Positions 44,179-53,113 are shown, counted from the stretch's first letter. The stretch: DNA of 64,000 nt from Pseudocoprococcus catus (GCF_019734885.1 NZ_JAAXCM010000031.1:1-64000); one strand, 5' to 3'. The notes: generated by a model from the letters alone, not told the origin. Numbers and translations are program-made.

Positions 44179-44679
44179 ATGATAGAACAATTTTATCCGG
44201 ACGAATGGCTGGATTCGGCCTATGTCATTGATTATGAAAAACTTTATAAAGAGGGATGCAGAGGACTGATCTTTGATATTGACAATACATTGGTTCCTCA
44301 TGGCGCGCCGGCAGATGAACGGGCCATTGCACTTTTTCGGCACCTGAAAGAGATAGGTTTTTCCTGTTGTTTATTATCAAATAACAAAGAACCCCGAGTA
44401 AAAATGTTTAATGAAAAAATCGGCGTTTCTTATATTTTTAAGGCGGGGAAGCCCGGGAAAAAAGGCTATGAGCGTGCAATGCAAAAAATAGGCACTGACA
44501 AAAACAATACGGTTTTTATCGGTGATCAGCTTTTTACGGATGTCTGGGGAGCAAGAAGAGTCGGAATTCACAGTATACTTGTGAAGCCCATCAACCCGAA
44601 AGAGGAGATCCAGATTGTCCTCAAACGTCGATTGGAATGGGTTATTCTTTATTTTTATAAGAAAACCATGAAAAAATAG
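44179..44679 (+). CDS. YqeG-family HAD phosphatase
   Basis: 166 aa, HAD subfamily IIIA. Motif I is FDIDNTLV, motif II LLSNNKEPR (Ser/Asn), motif III region KAGKPGKKGYERAM and motif IV GDQLFTDVWGARRVG. The length fits YqeG/Gep4-like phosphatases. The eukaryotic relative Gep4 dephosphorylates phosphatidylglycerophosphate, and a similar lipid role has been proposed for bacterial members. It is divergent from sigK and 63 bp before efp, which has its own promoter. Confidence 0.9.
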   Translation: MIEQFYPDEWLDSAYVIDYEKLYKEGCRGLIFDIDNTLVPHGAPADERAIALFRHLKEIGFSCCLLSNNKEPRVKMFNEKIGVSYIFKAGKPGKKGYERAMQKIGTDKNNTVFIGDQLFTDVWGARRVGIHSILVKPINPKEEIQIVLKRRLEWVILYFYKKTMKK

Positions 44680-44708
44680 TTGAAAAAAGTGCTATAATTT
44701 TATATACT
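44680..44708 (+). promoter_or_regulatory. Sigma-A promoter of efp
   Basis: TTGAAA (44680-44685), 17-bp spacer, TATACT (44703-44708), 34 bp before the start. A TGC-TATAAT extended -10 inside the spacer (44690-44698) is an alternative. Confidence 0.7.
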
Positions 44709-44742
44709 ATATTTAATTGAGTATTTTAAGGAGGATTTTTAA

Positions 44743-45306
44743 ATGGCTACAATTACTGCAGGTGATTTTAGAAATGGCGTAACATTTGAATATGATAACG
44801 ATGTATGTCAGGTTATCGAGTTCCAGCATGTTAAGCCAGGCAAGGGCGCTGCGTTTGTAAGAACAAAATATAAGAGAATTATGAACGGTGGTATCAGAGA
44901 GGAATCTTTCAACCCTACAGCAAAATTTGAGACAGCCTACATCGAGAGAAAAGAAGTACAGTATCTGTACGATGATGGTGAAGCTTACAACTTTATGGAT
45001 CAGGAGACATTCGACCAGTTCGCTATGCCGCATGAAGAAGTTGAAGACAGAATGAAATTTGTCAAGGAAGAGATGACAGTTAAGATCATGTCTTACAAAG
45101 GCAAGATCTTCGACCTTGAGCCACCTCTTTTCGTAGAGCTTGAAGTAACAGAGACAGAACCAGGTTTCAAGGGCAACACATCTACAGGTGCTACAAAGCC
45201 ATGTACAGTTGAAACTGGTGCTCAGATCAATGTTCCTCTGTTTGTTGAGATCGGTGACAAGATCCAGATTGATACAAGAACAGGCGAATATCTGAAGAGA
45301 GTTTAA
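44743..45306 (+). CDS. efp: Translation elongation factor P
   Basis: 187 aa with AAGGAGG upstream. Three OB-type domains are complete; domain I has the conserved loop [16 protein letters not shown] with a Lys at the modification site, and the C-terminus has [19 protein letters not shown] relieves ribosome stalling at proline runs. Codon use is that of a highly expressed gene. A terminator follows at once. Confidence 0.97.
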   Translation: MATITAGDFRNGVTFEYDNDVCQVIEFQHVKPGKGAAFVRTKYKRIMNGGIREESFNPTAKFETAYIERKEVQYLYDDGEAYNFMDQETFDQFAMPHEEVEDRMKFVKEEMTVKIMSYKGKIFDLEPPLFVELEVTETEPGFKGNTSTGATKPCTVETGAQINVPLFVEIGDKIQIDTRTGEYLKRV

Positions 45307-45322
45307 TTTACGCGAATAATAA

Positions 45323-45353
45323 GTCAAAGCCCATGCCTGCATGTGGCTTTGAC
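45323..45353 (+). terminator. Hairpin terminator of efp
   Basis: GTCAAAGCC (45323-45331) pairs with GGCTTTGAC (45345-45353), with an inner CATG/CATG. Only GTTGTT follows, so termination may be weak or shared with the hairpins beyond. Confidence 0.6.
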
Positions 45354-45359
45354 GTTGTT

Positions 45360-45454
45360 AAGCGCCAGTGGCGCTTGTTCTGCAACGACCGAAACGGAGT
45401 GCAGACATATTGCGATAACGAGTGAAACTTGCGGAGCGTGTTTCATCTCGTTCT
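45360..45454. repeat. Cluster of hairpins in the efp-aroE spacer
   Basis: Three hairpins in a row: AAGCGCCA/TGGCGCTT (45360-45376); TCTGCA/TGCAGA (45379-45405) with an inner CCG/CGG; and AACGAGTGAAAC/GTTTCATCTCGTT (45417-45452). The last arm plus two bases matches 10021-10035 exactly over 15 nt. No open frame of interest lies within. It looks like a copy of a dispersed repeat. Confidence 0.55.
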
Positions 45455-45482
45455 CAGAAGAATTTATGTAGGAATACAGACG

Positions 45483-45545
45483 GGAGTATCGCCATTGACC
45501 TGACATTTTCAGGTTTTGGCGTACTCCTTTTTTTTCACGCGGCAG
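45483..45545 (+). terminator. Strong intrinsic terminator or attenuator before aroE
   Basis: GGAGTATCGCCA (45483-45494) pairs with TGGCGTACTCC (45527-45537) with one bulged base. An inner ACCTG/CAGGT stem adds to it, and eight T follow. It lies only 55 bp before the aroE start, so it either closes the efp unit or attenuates aroE. Confidence 0.75.
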
Positions 45546-45600
45546 ATAGGAAATTCAACGCTGCCGGCATGTGGATCTGGTCTGATATTGGAGGTAGAAA

Positions 45601-46470
45601 ATGAAAGACAGAATTACAGGACATACCGTATTAACAGGACTCCTTGGAAGCCCTGTGGCACACAGTATTTCACCGATGATGCACAATGAGTCATTCAGAC
45701 AGCTGGGACTGGATTATGCTTATCTTGCTTTTGATGTGGGTACAGATAATCTGAAGACAGCGGTAGAAGGTCTGAAGGTTCTTGGTGTCCGCGGATTTAA
45801 TCTGACAATGCCTGACAAGAATCTGATGTGTACCTATTGTGACAAATTGTCGCCTGCAGCGGAACTGATCGGAGCAGTGAATACGGTTGTTAATGACAAT
45901 GGTGTGCTGACAGGCCATACAACAGATGGTATCGGTTATATGGAAGCTGCAAGAGATGCCGGATATGATCTGACAGGCAAGACCATGACACTTCTTGGCG
46001 GCGGCGGTGCAGCTACAGCCATCTGTGTTCAGGCTGCCCTGGATGGCCTGAAAGAAATTCGGGTGTTCAATATTAAGGATCAGTTCTATGGACGACTTGA
46101 AAAGCTGACAGCCAATATCACAGCGAAGACATCCTGTAAGGTGACATTGCACGATCTGGCAGATGAGCAGGCACTTTATGACAGCATTGCGGCCAGCGAT
46201 ATCCTGACCAACGGTACTTCTGTCGGCATGGCGCCAAATGTGGACGCGTGTCTCATTAAGAATACGGACGTTTTCAGAGAGTCTTTAATTGTTTCTGATG
46301 TTATTTATAATCCGGAACAGACAAAGCTCTTGAAGCTGGCATCTGAAAAAGGCTGCCCGACATTTAATGGTCTGTATATGCTGCTGTATCAGGGGGCTGC
46401 AGCTTTCAAGATCTGGACAGGACAGGACATGCCTGTTGATATTATCAAAGAAAAATATTTTACCAGATAA
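45601..46470 (+). CDS. aroE: Shikimate dehydrogenase
   Basis: 289 aa with TTGGAGG upstream. Substrate domain: LLGSPVAHSISPMMHN and FNLTMPDKNLM (catalytic Lys in the MPDK variant of NVTxPxK). The NADP domain has LLGGGGAATAICVQAAL. The end carries FNGLYMLLYQGAAAFKIWTG with the conserved Gln. It reduces 3-dehydroshikimate to shikimate in aromatic amino acid synthesis. Some relatives prefer quinate, which the sequence does not exclude. Confidence 0.92.
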   Translation: MKDRITGHTVLTGLLGSPVAHSISPMMHNESFRQLGLDYAYLAFDVGTDNLKTAVEGLKVLGVRGFNLTMPDKNLMCTYCDKLSPAAELIGAVNTVVNDNGVLTGHTTDGIGYMEAARDAGYDLTGKTMTLLGGGGAATAICVQAALDGLKEIRVFNIKDQFYGRLEKLTANITAKTSCKVTLHDLADEQALYDSIAASDILTNGTSVGMAPNVDACLIKNTDVFRESLIVSDVIYNPEQTKLLKLASEKGCPTFNGLYMLLYQGAAAFKIWTGQDMPVDIIKEKYFTR

Positions 46471-46504
46471 ACATGTTTTAGATGCGTCAGATGATGGTAG
46501 CTGT

Positions 46505-46533
46505 TTGCATTAATCATCAGAACGCGTTATAAT
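46505..46533 (+). promoter_or_regulatory. Sigma-A promoter of glmM
   Basis: TTGCAT (46505-46510), 17-bp spacer, TATAAT (46528-46533), about 75 bp before the start. Confidence 0.65.
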
Positions 46534-46608
46534 AAACCTGTATATATTTAGATTTTCGTAATTGTCTTGAACAATTATAGATGTTGTGAAGTTAAGGAGA
46601 AATTCATA

Positions 46609-47967
46609 ATGGGTAAATATTTTGGCACAGATGGCTTCAGAGGTGAAGCCAATAAACAGTTGACCGTTGAACATGCTTTCAAAGTAGGTCGTTTTATCGG
46701 TTGGTATTACGGTGCGGCAAAGGATAAATCCTGTAAAGTTGTCATCGGCAAGGATACAAGAAGAAGCAGTTATATGTTTGAATATGCGTTGGTTGCAGGG
46801 CTGACTGCATCAGGTGCAGATGTTTATCTGCTTCACGTAACCACAACACCGAGTGTGGCTTATGTGGTTCGTACAGAAGAAGATTTTGACTGCGGTATTA
46901 TGATCTCGGCCAGCCATAATCCATATTATGACAATGGTATCAAGCTCATCAATGACCGTGGTGAGAAGATGGCAGAAGATGTCATTGCAGAGATTGAAGC
47001 ATATCTTGATGGTGAATCCGGTGAAGTACCGCTGGCTTATGGTGAGAAGATTGGCTGCACAGTCGATTATGCAGCAGGAAGAAATCGTTATATCGGTTAT
47101 CTCATCACACTGGCAACACGTTCCTACAGAGGCATGCGCGTAGGCCTTGACTGTTCAAACGGCAGTGCGTGGATGATTGCCAAGAGTGTTTTTGATGCAT
47201 TGGGTGCTAAGACCTATGTGATCAATAATCATCCGGATGGATTCAATATCAATACAGGCTGCGGTTCCACTCATATCCATGTTCTTCAGGATTTTGTCAA
47301 AGAGAAACAGCTGGATGTCGGTTTTGCTTTCGACGGCGATGCAGACAGATGTATTGCTGTGGATGAGAATGGCAATGTCATTGATGGTGATCTGATCCTC
47401 TATATCTGCGGCCATTATATGAAAGAACACGGCAAGTTGACAAACAACACGGTTGTTACAACTATTATGTCAAATCTCGGCCTTTATAAGGCTTTTGACA
47501 AAGCAGGTATCAACTATGAGAAAACCAATGTGGGTGACAAATACGTTTATGAGAATATGCAGCAGAACGGCCACCGTATCGGCGGTGAGCAGTCTGGTCA
47601 TATCATTTTCAGCAAATATGCTTCAACCGGTGACGGTATTCTGACAGCCATCAAGGTGATGGAAGTGATGCTGGAAGAGAAGCAGTCACTCAGTAAGCTG
47701 GCAGAACCTGTGAAGATCTATCCTCAGCTGCTGAAGAATGTCCGCGTTAGAGATAAGAAGACAGCCAGAGAAGACAAAGATGTCATGGCTGCTGTTGATG
47801 CTGTTACAGAAAAACTCGGCAGCGAAGGCCGTATCCTTGTCCGTGAGAGCGGTACAGAACCGGTTATCCGTGTCATGGTAGAAGCACCGGACGATGCAAC
47901 ATGTGAGAAATATGTTTCAGAAGTCGTAGACGTGATCTATCAGAAAGGCCATGCCGTAGCCCAGTAA
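46609..47967 (+). CDS. glmM: Phosphoglucosamine mutase
   Basis: 452 aa from the ATG at 46609, preceded by AAGGAG. KYFGTDGFRGEAN is the usual start; the phosphoserine loop is ISASHNPYYDNG, the metal loop FDGDADRCI, the sugar-binding loop GGEQSGHI and the phosphate loop VRESGTEPVIRVM. It converts glucosamine-6-phosphate to glucosamine-1-phosphate for UDP-GlcNAc and the cell wall. A large inverted-repeat region follows. Confidence 0.95.
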   Translation: MGKYFGTDGFRGEANKQLTVEHAFKVGRFIGWYYGAAKDKSCKVVIGKDTRRSSYMFEYALVAGLTASGADVYLLHVTTTPSVAYVVRTEEDFDCGIMISASHNPYYDNGIKLINDRGEKMAEDVIAEIEAYLDGESGEVPLAYGEKIGCTVDYAAGRNRYIGYLITLATRSYRGMRVGLDCSNGSAWMIAKSVFDALGAKTYVINNHPDGFNINTGCGSTHIHVLQDFVKEKQLDVGFAFDGDADRCIAVDENGNVIDGDLILYICGHYMKEHGKLTNNTVVTTIMSNLGLYKAFDKAGINYEKTNVGDKYVYENMQQNGHRIGGEQSGHIIFSKYASTGDGILTAIKVMEVMLEEKQSLSKLAEPVKIYPQLLKNVRVRDKKTAREDKDVMAAVDAVTEKLGSEGRILVRESGTEPVIRVMVEAPDDATCEKYVSEVVDVIYQKGHAVAQ

Positions 47968-47971
47968 AGGT

Positions 47972-48203
47972 AAAAGTCCGTCCTCTATTAAATATTGACT
48001 GCCCCATCGTCCAAATCAGGCACGTTCGCACTGCCTATGTCTTCGTTCCACTCCGGTCGGTGCTAACGAAGGTTCACTGAACCTTCAGCACCTGGCAACA
48101 GTACATAAGGCGTTAAAGGACAACGCCTAAGTACTGGCCGTGATAGAAGCACCTTGATTTGGATGATGGGGCGTTTCAACAGTTAATAGAGGACGGACTT
48201 TTT
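47972..48203. repeat. Large nested inverted-repeat element 1
   Basis: AAAAGTCCGTCCTCTATTAA (47972-47991) pairs perfectly with the sequence at 48183-48202. A second nested pair begins GCCCCATCGTCCAAATCA (48001-48018) and matches 48151-48172 with two differences. Inside are hairpins GGTGCT-GAAGGTTCA/TGAACCTTC-AGCACC and AGGCGTT/AACGCCT. T5 follows the outer right arm on the plus strand, so one role may be terminating glmM. No open frame. Confidence 0.75.
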
Positions 48204-48285
48204 CTATTAATTAGTAAATGCTTCTTAAAATCCCTATTCGAAATCTTCAGCATTTTAAATATAATAGAAGTGGCCCCAATACACA

Positions 48286-48429
48286 GTTGGACTTCGCGAT
48301 GGCTATGTAAAATCAGGTGCTTCCGGCATGGCTGGTACTTAAGTGGTGTTTTGTACCACTTTATGTACCACTGCCAATGCCGGGCAGTGCGAACGTGCCT
48401 GATTTTACATAGCCATCGCGAAGTCCAAC
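48286..48429. repeat. Large nested inverted-repeat element 2 (32-bp perfect arms)
   Basis: A perfect 32-bp inverted repeat: the left arm (48286-48317) begins GTTGGACTTCGCGATGGC; the right arm is 48398-48429. Inner stems are CCGGCAT/ATGCCGG, GGTAC/GTACC and GTGGT/ACCAC. A 23-nt stretch at 48383-48405 is the exact reverse complement of 48013-48035 in element 1, linking the two. It begins 13 bp beyond the rqcH stop on the opposite strand. No open frame. Confidence 0.8.
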
Positions 48430-48442
48430 GTCAAAGGCCGGT

Positions 48443-50191
48443 TTATTTGACCTGCTGAATGTTTCGGATATCCGGGTCGATCAGCAATGAATAGTTCGTA
48501 TGGTAGATAACAAAGCCTGGTTTCCCGCCGGGGGTTTTTTTGACCTGTTTTTTCTGGACGTAGTCGATTTCGACTTTTTCCGCGTCACGGCCTTTGGAGT
48601 AGTAAGCGGCCAGTCGGCCGGCTTCTTCGAAGGTGCGGTCCGGGAGCTCCTGTCCTTCACTCTTGACGATGACGTGGGAGCCCGGGATGCCTTTGGCATG
48701 GAACCACCAGTCGTTGCCTGTGGCGAATTTGAAGGTCAATTCTTCGTTCTGGAAGTTATTCTTGCCCACATACATATGGAAGCCATCTGATGAGATATAG
48801 TGGAATGGTTTGCTGTTGATGCGGACTTTTTTGTTGCCCTTTTTGCCGGAATAATGGCGTTTGATATAGCCAAACTGAATCAGTTCTTCTTTGAGCTGAA
48901 TCAAATCATCTTCTGAGACGGCGATATCAAGGGCTGTGCTGATGGAATCCAGATGTTCCAGCTCATCTTTTGTTTCCTGAATCTGGACGGAGAGGGCTTC
49001 CCATGTCCGTTTCAACTTGGCATAGCGGTCAAAATATTTGACAGAGTTTTCATGGGCACTTAACTGTGGATCCAAAGGCACCTGGATTTCTTCGTTGGTA
49101 TAGTAGTTGACACACTTCAGACTTTTGGCGCCGGGTTCCAGACTGTAGCCGTAGGTGTTTAACATTTCACCGTAAATCCGGTATTTATCCTTCTTCTCGG
49201 TGTCCTTCAGCTGTTTGGCCTGAAGGGCATATTTCTTGCGGCATCTCTCAAGGGCTGTTGCCACAATCCGTCGAAGGTCGGAAGAACGCTGGCGGATTCT
49301 TGTAGCCGCATTGCGGGCGGCATAATAATATCGGAGGACTTCGGAAATGCTGTCAAAGTCTTCTTCCTGCAGTTCACCGTAACAGGTCAGCTGTGTAGAA
49401 GAAAATTCCGTCGGCGTGCCTTCGTCAGAAACGATGTTCGGCTGATAGCGATGCTCAATGATATCTTCTTTTAATTTCTCAAATGTTCGGTAAAGATGTA
49501 GCTGTTCCAGCTCGGATAAAGCTTTGGTGCTGGCACCGGAATCAATGGAAGCCCGGAAACAGAGCTCCTCGGCAATGAGCGGACTGATGCCGGTGATCAT
49601 TGTGTAAATCGCTTTGCCTACCGACAGAGGCTGCGAGAGCACTTCACCAATAAAAGTTTCTTCATTAATTTCCAGAGGATTCAGTTTGTGCTGTGTTTCG
49701 GCGATAAAATACGGTCTTCCCGGGAGAACTTCCCGGACAGAACTAACATTGGCAGAAATATGCTTGATGCTGTCAATGATTGTCATATCAGGTTGACAGA
49801 AAATGATATTGCTGTGTTTGCCCATCAATTCTACAATAAGTACTTTCTCACAGATATCCCCCATCTCATTGAGATGTTCAATATGAAAATGCAGGATACG
49901 TTCCAGTCCGGGCTGGGTAATGGAAAGAATTTTGCCGCCGTTGATATGTTTGCGCAGCAGCATGCAGAAGTTCGGCGCTACAGCCGGATTGGCCGGCGTA
50001 TCATCTGTCAGATAAATCAGTGGCAGAGAGGCACTGGCAGAAATCAGCAGTTTGTAATTGGTACGATTATTCTTAATGCCGAGAATCAGAGCATCCGGTT
50101 CCGGCTGATAAATTTTATTAATACGTCCTCCCGTCAGTGTCTCCGAGAGTTCATATGCGATATTGGATATAACAAGTCCATCTAAAGCCAT
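48443..50191 (-). CDS. rqcH: Ribosome quality control protein RqcH (NFACT family)
   Basis: 582 aa with AAGGAAG upstream. NFACT-N opens LDGLVISNIAYELSETLTGGRINKIYQP. A helix-hairpin-helix and a long coiled coil (about 290-430) follow. NFACT-R near the end has GFHMYVGKNNFQNEELTFK and DWWFHAKGIPGSHVI. RqcH binds obstructed 50S subunits and adds alanine tails that mark nascent chains for decay. Older annotation calls it a fibronectin-binding protein. Confidence 0.94.
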   Translation of the reverse strand: MALDGLVISNIAYELSETLTGGRINKIYQPEPDALILGIKNNRTNYKLLISASASLPLIYLTDDTPANPAVAPNFCMLLRKHINGGKILSITQPGLERILHFHIEHLNEMGDICEKVLIVELMGKHSNIIFCQPDMTIIDSIKHISANVSSVREVLPGRPYFIAETQHKLNPLEINEETFIGEVLSQPLSVGKAIYTMITGISPLIAEELCFRASIDSGASTKALSELEQLHLYRTFEKLKEDIIEHRYQPNIVSDEGTPTEFSSTQLTCYGELQEEDFDSISEVLRYYYAARNAATRIRQRSSDLRRIVATALERCRKKYALQAKQLKDTEKKDKYRIYGEMLNTYGYSLEPGAKSLKCVNYYTNEEIQVPLDPQLSAHENSVKYFDRYAKLKRTWEALSVQIQETKDELEHLDSISTALDIAVSEDDLIQLKEELIQFGYIKRHYSGKKGNKKVRINSKPFHYISSDGFHMYVGKNNFQNEELTFKFATGNDWWFHAKGIPGSHVIVKSEGQELPDRTFEEAGRLAAYYSKGRDAEKVEIDYVQKKQVKKTPGGKPGFVIYHTNYSLLIDPDIRNIQQVK

Positions 50192-50226
50192 ATTGATGTA
50201 CTTCCTTTCTTTTCAATTCAGATAAT

Positions 50227-50256
50227 ATCATATCATATTTAAAGAGAACGGGGCAA
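50227..50256 (-). promoter_or_regulatory. Candidate promoter of rqcH
   Basis: On the minus strand TTGCCC (50256-50251), 18-bp spacer, TATGAT (50232-50227), about 35 bp before the start codon. Confidence 0.4.
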
Positions 50257-50297
50257 GGAACTTTTACAGAAAGTACAGAGAGGGTATGCTTTTTGTG

Positions 50298-50326
50298 TTG
50301 ACTTGTATTTTTTTGTGTTTTATAAT
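50298..50326 (+). promoter_or_regulatory. Sigma-A promoter of the yicC-remA-gmk-rpoZ operon
   Basis: TTGACT (50298-50303), 17-bp spacer, TATAAT (50321-50326). It is divergent from rqcH. Confidence 0.8.
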
Positions 50327-50410
50327 AAAGTGTATATGTCCATATATATCCATCCGAACCTACGGAGAAAGAGGATGGCATATGCAATATCATGAGAGCA
50401 GGTGAACCAG

Positions 50411-51289
50411 ATGTTAAAGAGTATGACTGGTTTTGGGCGATGTGAGATTGCCGATAAAGACAGAAAGGTCATTGTGGAGATGAAGTCCGTGAATCACAGA
50501 TACTGTGATATCACCATCAAGATGCCGAAGAAGCTTGGCTTCTTTGAATCAGCGATCCGTACTCTGTTGAAGAAGTATATTCAGAGAGGTAAGGTTGATG
50601 TTTTCATTACTTATGAAGATTATACTGAGAACAGAAGCTATCTGAAATACAACAAAGAACTGGCGGCGGAGTATATGAATGCTCTTCGTCAGATGTCAGA
50701 AGATTTTGGAATTGATAATGATGTCCGGGCTTCTGCACTTTCACGTTATCCGGAGGTTCTTACCCTTGAGGAGCAGGCTGTAGATGAAGATGAGCTGTGG
50801 CATTTCCTTGAACAGGCTATTATCAAAGCCTGTGAAGGGCTTGTGGAGACGAGAAGCAGAGAAGGCGAGCAGCTGAAGAAGGATCTGATCGCAAAACTGG
50901 ACGGTATGTTGGAATATGTTGCCTACATTGAAGAACGTTCACCTCAGATCATTGCGGATTACCGGGCACGTCTGGAAGAGAAAGTCAGAGAATTGCTGGG
51001 TGATACGAATGTGGATGAGGGCAGGATCGCCATGGAGACAACCATTTATGCAGATAAATTGTGTGTGGACGAGGAGATTGTCCGACTGAAGAGTCATATT
51101 GAAGCTACAAGGACAACCCTGATCAATGGCGGAAGTGTCGGACGTAAGCTTGATTTTATCGCTCAGGAGATGAACAGGGAGGCCAATACAATTTTATCCA
51201 AGGCCAATGATCTTCTGATTTCCAATACGGCGATTGATCTGAAGACTGATATTGAGAAGGTTAGAGAACAGATTCAGAATATTGAATAG
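50411..51289 (+). CDS. yicC: YicC-family endoribonuclease
   Basis: 292 aa from the ATG at 50411 with AGGTG upstream. The YicC N-terminal pattern is MTGFGRCEI and [19 protein letters not shown]. The C-terminal DUF1732 part has [16 protein letters not shown] and [21 protein letters not shown]. YicC proteins are endoribonucleases that affect small-RNA stability in Escherichia coli. The yicC-remA-gmk-rpoZ order is standard for Firmicutes. Confidence 0.93.
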   Translation: MLKSMTGFGRCEIADKDRKVIVEMKSVNHRYCDITIKMPKKLGFFESAIRTLLKKYIQRGKVDVFITYEDYTENRSYLKYNKELAAEYMNALRQMSEDFGIDNDVRASALSRYPEVLTLEEQAVDEDELWHFLEQAIIKACEGLVETRSREGEQLKKDLIAKLDGMLEYVAYIEERSPQIIADYRARLEEKVRELLGDTNVDEGRIAMETTIYADKLCVDEEIVRLKSHIEATRTTLINGGSVGRKLDFIAQEMNREANTILSKANDLLISNTAIDLKTDIEKVREQIQNIE

Positions 51290-51303
51290 TCAGGGAGAAT
51301 GCG

Positions 51304-51591
51304 ATGAGCAGATTGATCAATATCGGTTTTGGCAATATGGTCAATGCATCCAAGATCGTGGCCATTATCAGCCCTGATTCTGCACCCAGTAAGCGGATCG
51401 TGCAGAACGCAAAGGATGAAGGCCGGGCGATTGATGCAACGCAGGGACGCAGGACCCGGGCAGTGATCATCATGACAGATGATCATGTTGTGCTGTCGGC
51501 ACTGCAGCCGGAGACGATTGCCGGGCGGTACCAGGGCCGGGAGATACAGGAACAAACAATAGATACGGAAAAGGATGAGGAAGATGAGTGA
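51304..51591 (+). CDS. remA: Extracellular matrix regulator RemA (DUF370)
   Basis: 95 aa. It has the RemA sequence [28 protein letters not shown], in which the Arg-rich DNA-binding surface is conserved ([18 protein letters not shown]). In Bacillus subtilis RemA is a ring-forming DNA-binding protein that activates matrix and osmoprotection genes. The gene overlaps gmk by 8 bp. Its acidic C-terminal tail is slightly longer than usual. Confidence 0.93.
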   Translation: MSRLINIGFGNMVNASKIVAIISPDSAPSKRIVQNAKDEGRAIDATQGRRTRAVIIMTDDHVVLSALQPETIAGRYQGREIQEQTIDTEKDEEDE

Positions 51592-52225
51592 TCAGAAGAG
51601 AGGTATTTTGACGATTATCTCTGGTTTTTCAGGGGCAGGCAAAGGAACTGTTGTTCACAGACTTCTTGAGAAGTACCCTGAGAAATATAAACTGTCCATT
51701 TCTGCAACGACACGCAGTCCGAGAAATGGTGAGCAGCACGGTGTACATTATTTTTTCAAGAGTGATGAAGAGTTCCGACAGATGATTGAAGACGATGCTT
51801 TTCTGGAGTATGCGCAGTATGTTGCACATTCTTATGGCACACCCCGTCAGTATGTGGAAGAGAATCTGGCTGCCGGATATGATGTCATCCTTGAGATTGA
51901 GCAGCAGGGGGCATTTGCGGTAAAGAAAGCAATGCCGGAAGCAATTTTGATTTTTCTGACACCACCGTCGATTGAAGAACTTGAAAGAAGACTTCGCGGC
52001 CGCCAGACTGAGACAGAAGAAGTGATCGCATCAAGACTGGCGACAGCCGGTGTTGAGGCAGAGAAGATTAATCAGTATGATTATGTTGTGATCAATGATG
52101 AAGTGGAGAACTGTGTGGAAGCAATCCACCGGCTGATTGATGCAGAACACCAGAGAACCCAGTTTAATGGCGCGAAGATTCAGGAACTGCAGAGAGACCT
52201 GCAGGCATATAGAAAAGGAGAATGA
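51584..52225 (+). CDS. gmk: Guanylate kinase
   Basis: 213 aa from the ATG at 51584. P-loop [11 protein letters not shown], the GMP-binding [19 protein letters not shown] and the lid region [17 protein letters not shown] are all present. It converts GMP to GDP, feeding GTP and (p)ppGpp pools. The start overlaps the end of remA, and rpoZ begins three bases after its stop. Confidence 0.95.
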   Translation: MSDQKRGILTIISGFSGAGKGTVVHRLLEKYPEKYKLSISATTRSPRNGEQHGVHYFFKSDEEFRQMIEDDAFLEYAQYVAHSYGTPRQYVEENLAAGYDVILEIEQQGAFAVKKAMPEAILIFLTPPSIEELERRLRGRQTETEEVIASRLATAGVEAEKINQYDYVVINDEVENCVEAIHRLIDAEHQRTQFNGAKIQELQRDLQAYRKGE

Positions 52226-52228
52226 TAC

Positions 52229-52651
52229 ATGTTACATCCATCTTATACGGAATTAATGAATGCTGTGAACAGTGAAGTAAAAGAAGGCGAACAGCCAATC
52301 GTCAGCAGCAGATATTCAATCGTTATTGCAGCAGCTAAGCGTGCAAGACAGATTATTGCAGGTGCAGAATCTGCTGTCCCTGATTACAAGAACAAGAAAC
52401 CTTTATCAGTTGCAGTTGATGAACTGATGAATGGTGATGTGAAGATCCTTTCAAGCGGTGAAGATGCGGATGATGAAGATGATAAGCCTTCAATCGGCAA
52501 TGATGTTTATGACATTGCTCTTGATGTGGATGATGAAGATATCTTTGAAGATGAGAAGGAAGATTCTGATGAGGATGCGGAAGATGACGAAGATGCTGAT
52601 GAATCAGAAGCCAAAGAAGATATGAGCAGTGAAGAGGACGATTACGAATAA
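52229..52651 (+). CDS. rpoZ: RNA polymerase omega subunit with long acidic tail
   Basis: 140 aa. Residues 1-75 are a normal omega: MLHPSYTELMNAV, SRYSIVIAAAKRARQI, KKPLSVAVDELMNGDV. Usual omegas in Firmicutes are about 65-90 aa; here about 60 further residues are nearly all Asp, Glu and Ser (for example DEDIFEDEKEDSDEDAEDDE). Omega aids assembly of RNA polymerase and stabilises beta-prime. The tail might bind basic partners or be disordered; its role is unknown. Confidence 0.92.
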   Translation: MLHPSYTELMNAVNSEVKEGEQPIVSSRYSIVIAAAKRARQIIAGAESAVPDYKNKKPLSVAVDELMNGDVKILSSGEDADDEDDKPSIGNDVYDIALDVDDEDIFEDEKEDSDEDAEDDEDADESEAKEDMSSEEDDYE

Positions 52652-52688
52652 TCTGATCTGCAGACAATATCATAAGGAGGCTTTACAA

Positions 52689-53060
52689 ATGGAAGCAGGA
52701 ATTAAGAATGAGAAAAGCATTGTTGTAACAGATGAAGTGACAGCAAGCAAGGTAGGCAGTGGTTTACTTCCGGTTTATGCGACACCAAGCATGATCGCAT
52801 TGATGGAAGGCACATGTGCAGAAAGCGTTCAGCCATATCTTGCAGAAGGTGAAGGTACAGTTGGTGTAGCCGTTGATATCAAACACATTGCAGCAACACC
52901 AGTGGGCATGACTGTCAGATGCGAAAGCCTTTTAAAAGAAGTGAATGGCAAGAAGCTTGTATTTGAAGTGAATGTCTACGATGAGAAAGGCCTTGTAGGC
53001 ACAGGTATCCACAAACGTGCGATTATTAATAACGAAGCATTTATGGCAAGACTGTCATAA
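52689..53060 (+). CDS. FlK-like hotdog thioesterase
   Basis: 123 aa from the ATG at 52689 with AAGGAGG upstream. Hotdog fold with the segment ATPSMIALMEGTCAES. Thr32, Glu40 and His66 (DIKHIAATPVG) have the same spacing as the Thr42-Glu50-His76 triad of fluoroacetyl-CoA thioesterase FlK. It should hydrolyse a small acyl-CoA; fluoroacetyl-CoA is unlikely as the natural substrate here. It follows rpoZ by 37 bp and is probably in the same transcript. Confidence 0.85.
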   Translation: MEAGIKNEKSIVVTDEVTASKVGSGLLPVYATPSMIALMEGTCAESVQPYLAEGEGTVGVAVDIKHIAATPVGMTVRCESLLKEVNGKKLVFEVNVYDEKGLVGTGIHKRAIINNEAFMARLS

Positions 53061-53081
53061 TTTAAAGATGAATTGACACGG

Positions 53082-53113
53082 GCACACCGGCAGGTCTGGT
53101 GTGCCTGCCTTTA
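53082..53113 (+). terminator. Hairpin after the thioesterase gene
   Basis: GGCACACC (53082-53089) pairs perfectly with GGTGTGCC (53099-53106), followed by TGCCTTT. It probably closes the yicC operon. Confidence 0.6.

Noticed and set aside
47968-48442. Insertion sequence or transposon between glmM and rqcH
   Set aside because: Inverted repeats are present, but no transposase frame or remnant is visible.
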